DNA of 64,000 bases, taken from assembly GCA_029941115.1 (NCBI GenBank), contig JAPYRK010000003.1:54536-118535 (forward strand), read 5' to 3'. Under the pieces are notes generated by a model. The model ran no database searches and was not told the origin of the DNA. It saw nothing but the letters and a program-made list of their open reading frames with translations. Source of the DNA: Dehalococcoidia bacterium. Lineage in GTDB: Bacteria; Chloroflexota; Dehalococcoidia; UBA2979. Positions within the stretch are counted from its first letter, which is position 1. Every line of letters starts with the position of its first letter. Below, piece by piece: positions 50,527 through 57,317 of the stretch. A program made the translations under genes and the position numbers.

Positions 50527-51011
50527 ATGGACTGGGAACAATTAACAATCATCGCTCAGATTGCTACAGGCGCAGCAACTTTGGCCGTTGCTGTATTTTT
50601 GGCGAGCCGTTGCACATTCAGCGTAAAGATTCAGAGAGAGACTTTGCCTTTGCGTTCGAAAATAGGCAACAGGACCTAATTTTTTCAGTATTCGGAGACG
50701 AATCCACAAGAAAGTTATGGTGGAAGGCTAGTAGCGGCTGGGACTCACTGTCGGACGAGGAGATGAATAGCTTCAGATTCACCTTTCAACAGTTCTATTT
50801 GGCCAGTTGGACAACTTGGCGTTTGAGACGTGACGGTGACAGTTTGGATCGTCATCGAGTGCAATGGGGACAAATGCTTGAGAACTCGGGACAGCGCCGC
50901 TTTTATGAGGTCTATGGTCGAGACCTGTTACGACGAGACCCGCCCCTGCTAGATTTCGTAGAGGAGATCTACCAAGAGCTTGAGGGGAAATTGGTTACAC
51001 TCTCAGCATGA
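50527..51011 (+). pseudogene. single-TM protein gene of unknown function, apparently frameshifted
   Basis: MDWEQLTIIAQIATGAATLAVAVFLAS (TM) in one frame; HIQRKDSERDFAFAFENRQQDLIFSVFGDESTRKLWWKASSGWDSLSDEE... in the -1-shifted frame from ~50610. Confidence 0.65.
50984..51003 (+). repeat. 20-bp direct repeat, copy 2 (GGGGAAATTGGTTACACTCT)
   Basis: Identical to 50484..50503. Confidence 0.95.
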
Positions 51012-51181
51012 GCAAAGAAGAAAAGACGAACGAAGATGAAGAGGAACCTACTCAAGAAAAAGATGAGTTGGGGTTTAATTATTGGGAAACAGTTACTCAA
51101 GATGAATTAAAACTTGGAAAGAAGCGGCCGAAAAATCTAAGAAGTTCAGAGGCAAATTTTATTTACGGCATCGGTAGATGA
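51008..51181 (+). CDS. putative 57-aa acidic small protein
   Basis: MSKEEKTNEDEEEPTQEKDELGFNYWETVTQDELKLGKKRPKNLRSSEANFIYGIGR; ATGA overlap with upstream stop; not in supplied ORF track. Confidence 0.5.
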   Translation: MSKEEKTNEDEEEPTQEKDELGFNYWETVTQDELKLGKKRPKNLRSSEANFIYGIGR

Positions 51182-51225
51182 AGGTGACCCGTCATTGGTG
51201 GACCAATGACGGGTCACCTTCATCT
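51176..51225. repeat. perfect 24-bp inverted repeat with 2-nt loop
   Basis: AGATGAAGGTGACCCGTCATTGGT-GG-ACCAATGACGGGTCACCTTCATCT. Confidence 0.97.
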
Positions 51226-51244
51226 TAGAGGAGGAGTCACCAAT

Positions 51245-51334
51245 ATGTTTGAATTGTCTGTTTTTAACCTGATTATTACGGTAGCAGTTTTCGGGCTCTT
51301 GTATTCCGTTTATAAGAAATATGTAGGTAAGTAA
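51245..51334 (+). CDS. putative 29-aa single-TM small protein
   Basis: MFELSVFNLIITVAVFGLLYSVYKKYVGK with strong upstream Shine-Dalgarno GAGGAGGAG; not in supplied ORF track. Confidence 0.55.
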   Translation: MFELSVFNLIITVAVFGLLYSVYKKYVGK

Positions 51335-51426
51335 AAAAAACCTGATATTACTGGGATTCAGGGGAATGATTAGGTCAGTAATGAGATAGTATTAGGATAA
51401 TTAGTTGTTTTGGCAATGGGGGCAAT

Positions 51427-51702
51427 ATGTTTCAAGAGAAAGAGCCACCAGAGCAGGGCTCCTGGAGCGAAGTATTTTTAATAATTCGTGTTGTATTTGA
51501 AGTATTACTCCCGCCTTTGGCGGGCATTTTCGGTTCCCTAATTTTAATTGTAACTTTTTTCGTTTTGTTGTTAAGCGGTTCGATTTACTGTGTGGTACCA
51601 ATAGGTATATTTGGACTCGGAATCTGGTATTTGATTAGAAGGACTTCGACCGAATATCCAGGGCAAGACAAGGAACTTGAAAACTTCTACAAAAAATTCT
51701 GA
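51427..51702 (+). CDS. small membrane protein of unknown function (91 aa)
   Basis: Two to three TM segments with charged termini; purine-rich upstream region. Confidence 0.5.
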   Translation: MFQEKEPPEQGSWSEVFLIIRVVFEVLLPPLAGIFGSLILIVTFFVLLLSGSIYCVVPIGIFGLGIWYLIRRTSTEYPGQDKELENFYKKF

Positions 51703-51731
51703 TTAGCTTAAAATGTTCTGTCTGTCTTGAC

Positions 51732-52217
51732 TCAGTCAATTAGAAGTAATAATTGTTCGTCTGGTATCTGAGGACTAGCTTCAACTATTTCATGCATTTC
51801 ATCAATGAATTCTCCCACCGAGACAAAAGTTTTATACGAAGCGGCGTACCTTATATACCCTAAAGGGTCCAGATTTCTAAGTTTCAGCATTACGATTTCG
51901 GCGAGTAGCCGACTATCAATTTCGTTTCCAGAACTCACTATTTGACTTTCCACTTCAACCGCCAGCTCCCTAATCACCTGTTGGCTGGCACCTTTCTTAT
52001 GCGTGGAACGCAAGAGACTTCTTATTAACTTCTCTCGATCGAATTGTTGGCGTGATCCGTCCTTCTTGTGGACCAGAAACGCGTCACTCATGACCTCTTC
52101 AATAGTATTGAATTCAAAGTGGCACTGGATACAGGTTTTTTCTCTAACTATTGAGAAAGAGTCGATAATTATGTCAACTAGTTTATTTTGTTTTGATTTG
52201 CAATTAGGGCAATTCAT
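51732..52217 (-). CDS. nrdR: transcriptional repressor NrdR
   Basis: MNCPNCKSKQNKLVD...REKTCIQCHFEFNTIEEV, ATP-cone; LGYIRYAASYKTFVSVGEF. Confidence 0.94.
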   Translation of the reverse strand: MNCPNCKSKQNKLVDIIIDSFSIVREKTCIQCHFEFNTIEEVMSDAFLVHKKDGSRQQFDREKLIRSLLRSTHKKGASQQVIRELAVEVESQIVSSGNEIDSRLLAEIVMLKLRNLDPLGYIRYAASYKTFVSVGEFIDEMHEIVEASPQIPDEQLLLLID

Positions 52218-52356
52218 GCTTGACTCCCAACGCCATTGTCCTACCTTTAAAATACAAGGCGAAATGAGAAAAAAAGAGTTCATAATCACAGAGTTTTGCA
52301 CATACAGTGTATTGTCCTGTGAGTGTTTGAGTTACAGATGCGGAAACAGCAAAGAG

Positions 52357-54057
52357 CTAACGCTCAGGGACATCTTTGTTGTAGTACGGAACCTCAGTGC
52401 TCGATAAATCGGCCATTGGATTTTTGTCTACCGCTTTATCTTCGACTCTGATCCTATTTGAGCTTAAGTTAATTATTGCATCCGTAATTTCAAGAGATGA
52501 AATTGTTTCTTCTTCCACGGGAATAATTTCCTTGTCTGAAATAATTGGTGTTGCCAGTGATTTTCGAAGCTCTTCTAGCTTTGGAATAGATGCCAAATCA
52601 TATTTCTCGAGCTTGCGCGTTCCCTGGTCGAGAGCCATATCAATACTTGTAGCCTCAAAGTTTTCGAAATCAGCAGCCACAATCGTTACATGAATTTCAT
52701 CTTCAAGATCGTTTCGTAACATAACTCCAGTAAAAACGTCGCATTCAGTAGGATGAGCCCGTTCACCTACTACTTCTTTAATTTTCCGAATTTCATCACG
52801 AGTGAGTGGTGGTATTAGTTTGTCAGAGTGTTGATTATTGCTTGCGGGTCCGACGACGTTGATAAGTAATCTTTTTGCGTTAGTAATATCTGTATTTATT
52901 AGAGGATTTGCTAAAGCTCTCTGAGCTGCACCAATCGCACGATTATCCCCTGAGGCACTTCCAATTGCGATCACTGCATCTCCGGCATTTTCCATCGTAG
53001 ACCTAAAGTCTGCTATATCTAGATTCCAAACACCGTTCACAGTGATGATTTCACTCAAGCCTTGAATTGCATCTGACAAAATTTTGTCAGTTAATCGGAA
53101 TTCATCTTCAATGCCTAAGTTTGGCTGCCCGTCCCCCTCTGGTGAGACTACCGTTGGAAGTAAATCATTTTCTATTACTATTACCGCGTCAACGTTGCGC
53201 CGAAAGGCATCCAGTGATTCTTCTGCAACCGCTCTCTTTCGACTGCCTTCCCAGCTGAAGGGCATAGTGACAATGGCAACCGTAAGAACGTGATCCTCAC
53301 CGATCGTTAAATTATTAGCTATTTCTGCAATTACCGGACCGGCACCTGATCCTGTACCGCCACCCAAGCACGCCGTAATAAAGACAATTTCAGAGCCATC
53401 TAGAGCATGACTAATTGAGTCGCGTGCTTCTTCCGCCGCCGCTTTACCTCGCTCAGCTCTGCCACCGGCTCCTTTACCTCGCGTGAGTGTTCTACCCAGA
53501 TGAATTTCTTGATCGACATCGAGCGCAGCCAAAGCTCGACTATCCGTGTTAGCGATTATGTAGGTTACTCCCGGAACAGGTTCCATACGACCTACAGAAT
53601 TAGATCCACCACCACCAACTCCGATCACCGTAATTTCAACCATGTTATCAAAATCAGGGATATCTCGGCGGGTTTTATTTGAGCGTATGACCCCATTTTG
53701 TACGGCCTGATCTTTAAGCGGAGCTTGTGTAGCTGAATTTTCGTGTTCTAATCTTGAGATATTAGCCTCATGTGCTACCGATAGGGAGTCAGTATCGGAG
53801 TTATCGGTTTTTTGGTTGACATTTCTCTGATCTTGTTGCCCTGAAAAATCCCGAATGGGTCTAGGCGTGTAATGAGAGTCATTCGCATTCCTGGATATTA
53901 TTGAACTGCCTGAACTTATTTCATCCTTACTGTCATTTCCTGCGGCTTTGACAGCCCTCAGAGTTCGAACGTCCTCTAAGTAATTTCTAGTCATACGAAT
54001 TTCAGACCCAATTTTTCCAAAATTCGGCTTGTTATTTAAGTTATTAATTTCAGTCAT
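52357..54057 (-). CDS. ftsZ: cell division GTPase FtsZ with long N-terminal extension
   Basis: VIGVGGGGSNSVGRM, ANTDSRAL, GRTLTRGKGAGGRAERGKAAAEE, CLGGGTGSGAGPVIAEIA, T7-loop NLDIAD. Confidence 0.93.
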   Translation of the reverse strand: MTEINNLNNKPNFGKIGSEIRMTRNYLEDVRTLRAVKAAGNDSKDEISSGSSIISRNANDSHYTPRPIRDFSGQQDQRNVNQKTDNSDTDSLSVAHEANISRLEHENSATQAPLKDQAVQNGVIRSNKTRRDIPDFDNMVEITVIGVGGGGSNSVGRMEPVPGVTYIIANTDSRALAALDVDQEIHLGRTLTRGKGAGGRAERGKAAAEEARDSISHALDGSEIVFITACLGGGTGSGAGPVIAEIANNLTIGEDHVLTVAIVTMPFSWEGSRKRAVAEESLDAFRRNVDAVIVIENDLLPTVVSPEGDGQPNLGIEDEFRLTDKILSDAIQGLSEIITVNGVWNLDIADFRSTMENAGDAVIAIGSASGDNRAIGAAQRALANPLINTDITNAKRLLINVVGPASNNQHSDKLIPPLTRDEIRKIKEVVGERAHPTECDVFTGVMLRNDLEDEIHVTIVAADFENFEATSIDMALDQGTRKLEKYDLASIPKLEELRKSLATPIISDKEIIPVEEETISSLEITDAIINLSSNRIRVEDKAVDKNPMADLSSTEVPYYNKDVPER

Positions 54058-54099
54058 TAGTAAAGCTTCCCTTCCTTCTAAGCCATATTCCAATGCAAT

Positions 54100-55356
54100 T
54101 TATGCTCCAAATACACCAGCTAGTGCTCGAGCAACACTTGTTCCGAAAGAAAGTGATTCATTAACGGTCTTGATTTGCTCAGGCTCATTTTCTAACCAAT
54201 TTGAGGCTATCGATAGGACACCAAGAGGAGCCGCGAAACGAGGCGACTTTAGCTCATCGGGGAGATTGTTGATGTAGGGTGGTGTGATTTCGGTCGGGTT
54301 CTGTATCAAAATATGAGGACATCCTAAGTCCGCCGCAATCATCTTGGTTAGGTCTTCTATGTGTCTTAACCTAGCCGTTCCCCCAACTAATACTATACCG
54401 CCACTCAACTTTGTTAGGGGGATAATTTCTTTATCAATGTACTTAAGAATGGGGGTAATTATATCGGTTTCGACACGAGCTTGAATCACCGCAGCCAGCT
54501 TAGATTGAGATTCAAGGTGAGTTTCACCGTTTGTTTTTTTGATAGCTATTGGCTCGGCTTCTCTCACAAGTGAAGGTACACAACTTCCAAAAGAATGTTT
54601 GATCGTCTCTGGTTCCTTCGCATTGAATACTTCACGGATATCTTGAGTAACGGATTCGCCACCGCTCAAGAAAGATTTGGACGCGATTATTTTTCCGTCA
54701 ATGCAGACAGAAACACTGGTAACGCAATGACCGACATCGATCACAGCCACAGCTTCATATTTTTCATCACTAATTAGCGTGGCGTGTGCAGCTGCGGTCG
54801 AGAGAGGAATACTCCTCACCGTATTAACTGACGCGCGACGAAGGCATTCTTCGATGACGTTCATAGAATTCTTATGGGCGGCTATTCCGACAGCAGCCAC
54901 AGTCAAGCTGTCACCCTGATGACCCAAAGGGTCCAGTTTTTTCTCGGGACCTACATAGTAATGAAGCGGTACGTAGTCCAGAAGCTCGTAGCCGATTGGT
55001 ACAGATGCGTCTAGTGCTGGTATCGCAGCACTGTCGACAGTTTCTTTGTCTTTTAGCGATACTTGACGGTGAGGAGGAATAGTAATGGTGTTTTCAGCGT
55101 TTACCTGAGTCGATAAGGCTCCGCTTATTCCAAGGTGTGTGCTTTCAATTACGATATCCGAGTCACAGGCCGGTAGGGTATGTCTAATAGCTTGAACCGC
55201 ATCAGGAATTGCTTCTTGTATTTTTCCTGCCCTAAAAAGCGTACTCTCAGATATTGCATAGTGCAGAATATTGATTGCCTTACCATCCAACTCACCGACT
55301 ATGGTGACGATTTTGGATGATTCAGGGGTCGTAATCGCAAAGTATTTGCCTGGCAT
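54100..55356 (-). CDS. ftsA: divergent FtsA-like actin-fold cell division protein
   Basis: VAVIDVGHCVTSVSVCIDGKIIASKSFLSGGESVTQDI and GGIVLVGGTARLRHIEDLTKMIAADLG; position directly upstream of ftsZ. Confidence 0.75.
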   Translation of the reverse strand: MPGKYFAITTPESSKIVTIVGELDGKAINILHYAISESTLFRAGKIQEAIPDAVQAIRHTLPACDSDIVIESTHLGISGALSTQVNAENTITIPPHRQVSLKDKETVDSAAIPALDASVPIGYELLDYVPLHYYVGPEKKLDPLGHQGDSLTVAAVGIAAHKNSMNVIEECLRRASVNTVRSIPLSTAAAHATLISDEKYEAVAVIDVGHCVTSVSVCIDGKIIASKSFLSGGESVTQDIREVFNAKEPETIKHSFGSCVPSLVREAEPIAIKKTNGETHLESQSKLAAVIQARVETDIITPILKYIDKEIIPLTKLSGGIVLVGGTARLRHIEDLTKMIAADLGCPHILIQNPTEITPPYINNLPDELKSPRFAAPLGVLSIASNWLENEPEQIKTVNESLSFGTSVARALAGVFGA

Positions 55357-55365
55357 GATGGCTCT

Positions 55366-56184
55366 TTAGTCCTTCAATATTTTCTGAACAGCGAGAGATG
55401 ACGTTGCCCGATTGCTTATCAGGGCCTGATTTTTGAAACGGAGATCTAGTTGAACGGGATTCTTGGGATTTGCTGCATTGATTTGCTCTCTAAATATATT
55501 CCAAACAAGCAACTTCTCCTCGATATTGCTGCTATCGCCTAATATAATTACTGACCCATTTTGAAGTTCTACCGATAGCCCTTTACCTCTGCTAAAGATG
55601 TATGTCACGTTTTTATTTATTAAATCGTCAGACAGGACGTGTTCTTGGACAAGTTTCAAGGTTAATAACGCATCTCTATTTGGCGAAGTGAGTACGTATT
55701 GCGAGGATATTTCTTGGAATTCAATTACAACTGGTTTTTCTTTTGGAGTAAAAGTGGTTAGTATTTTTCCGTGTAGATCGACAGCTACTCGATTTGTGCC
55801 CGTGTGCCAGTAGGCATGCGGGATGAATTCTTCAAGGGCGAGTTCGAAGCTGAAAAGATCAGTTCTCGCGACCGTAGCAAGTTTTATGAATTTAAGCTGA
55901 TTGATGTCTTCTTCGAACTGATTCACAAAAAGAAAGTCAATGATGCTATTCCTTGATCTAAGAAATTGATTGAGTTGGGTCTTTGTCGTGATATCTACTT
56001 GCCGTGTATAAGTAATATGCCCGTTGAGCTCTTGCTCAGGCCTGATTATTAAAACAGCCGAAGTTATTAATAGAACCAGGAGTAAGCCTCTCGCACTCGA
56101 TTGAATTTTCGGGACCGATATTGCGTGGAGGCTCGCATAGCTTTGCGTATCCAGGAATAATTTTTTAGAGAGATAGAGTTTCAA
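55366..56184 (-). CDS. ftsQ: FtsQ/DivIB-like protein (assigned mainly by synteny)
   Basis: Single N-terminal TM and extracytoplasmic domain; lies between ddl and ftsA. Confidence 0.6.
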   Translation of the reverse strand: MKLYLSKKLFLDTQSYASLHAISVPKIQSSARGLLLVLLITSAVLIIRPEQELNGHITYTRQVDITTKTQLNQFLRSRNSIIDFLFVNQFEEDINQLKFIKLATVARTDLFSFELALEEFIPHAYWHTGTNRVAVDLHGKILTTFTPKEKPVVIEFQEISSQYVLTSPNRDALLTLKLVQEHVLSDDLINKNVTYIFSRGKGLSVELQNGSVIILGDSSNIEEKLLVWNIFREQINAANPKNPVQLDLRFKNQALISNRATSSLAVQKILKD

Positions 56185-57235
56185 AATTTCTCCTTGGAGC
56201 TATCTGGTTAGCTGTTTTGACCAGAGCGGAAATTAGATCTGGGTAATCGAGTCCGAATTCAGAACAAAGTTTTGGGAACATGGATTTGGAGGTAAATCCT
56301 GGATGGGTGTTTATTTCAAGGCAACTGATCGTCCCATCGTCACTTAGAAAAAAGTCTACTCGGGCGTAGCCCCGTGCACCGACAGCTCGGAATGCCTGTA
56401 GAGAGATAGTTTGTATCTGCTGTTGAAGTTGTTCTTTGATTATGGCGGGGACAATTATTGTCGTTGACTCATCGATGTATTTGCTTGAGTAATCGTAGAA
56501 TTCATTTGTAGTTTTTATTTCGCCGAGCGGCGTTGCGTTTAGGCCATCTAACTCAATGACTCCGCATTCTAACTCTCTTCCCACCAAGGCTTCTTCTACT
56601 ACTACTTGTGGACCGTACTCCAGAGCTATCACTAACCCATTTAAGAGTTCCTTTGCATCATTTGTTTTACTTACACCTATCGAAGACCCAGCAGATGCCG
56701 GTTTTACGAAGAGAGGATAGGTAAGAGCGGATTCAATTTCATCGATTCTGAGTTTTAATTCTGATGAATTATTAGCTCGATCGATTGTTAAATATTTGGC
56801 TTGCGAAATATTATGTGCTGTAAAAAGTGCTTTCATTGTCGCTTTATTCATCCCGGCGGCACTCGCAGACACGTCAGACCCAACGTACGGTTTTCCGAGA
56901 AATGACAAAAGGCCTTGGAGAGTGCCGTCTTCACCTGGACTTCCATGGATTATTGGGAAAATCACATCGCATTTTTCTAAACCACTGATAACATCGTGGT
57001 TATGAAAGATATTTGGATTCACGTCGGTCCCGAGACTACCCCAGCCTGACTCTTGAATTTTTTCTAATCTGAGCCGTGTTTCCTTCGAGCTTAACCATGC
57101 GCCACCCTCGCTCACACCAAAAATGTCTAACTCAATATTCTTAGAGTCATGATGATTAATGATGCTGATCGCAGATGCCACAGAAATGCGATGTTCTGTT
57201 GATTTACCGCCGAATATTAGGCCAACGCGTAACAA
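56165..57235 (-). CDS. ddl: D-alanine-D-alanine ligase
   Basis: GGKSTEHRISVASA, FPIIHGSPGEDGTLQGLLSFLGKPYVG, EINTHPGFTSKSMFPKL. Confidence 0.95.
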   Translation of the reverse strand: MLRVGLIFGGKSTEHRISVASAISIINHHDSKNIELDIFGVSEGGAWLSSKETRLRLEKIQESGWGSLGTDVNPNIFHNHDVISGLEKCDVIFPIIHGSPGEDGTLQGLLSFLGKPYVGSDVSASAAGMNKATMKALFTAHNISQAKYLTIDRANNSSELKLRIDEIESALTYPLFVKPASAGSSIGVSKTNDAKELLNGLVIALEYGPQVVVEEALVGRELECGVIELDGLNATPLGEIKTTNEFYDYSSKYIDESTTIIVPAIIKEQLQQQIQTISLQAFRAVGARGYARVDFFLSDDGTISCLEINTHPGFTSKSMFPKLCSEFGLDYPDLISALVKTANQIAPRRNFETLSL

Positions 57236-57317
57236 ATTGACGCCCCATAAATTAGGCGTCGCGTCCCTCTGCTGTAAGGATACTTGTGCTCTTTACGATT
57301 GTCTAGCTCCGTCAGGG

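Noticed and set aside
51332-51366. Possible minus-strand terminator (CCTGA...TCAGG followed by T8 on the minus strand)
   Set aside because: Only a 5-bp stem with a 12-nt loop; far from any minus-strand gene end
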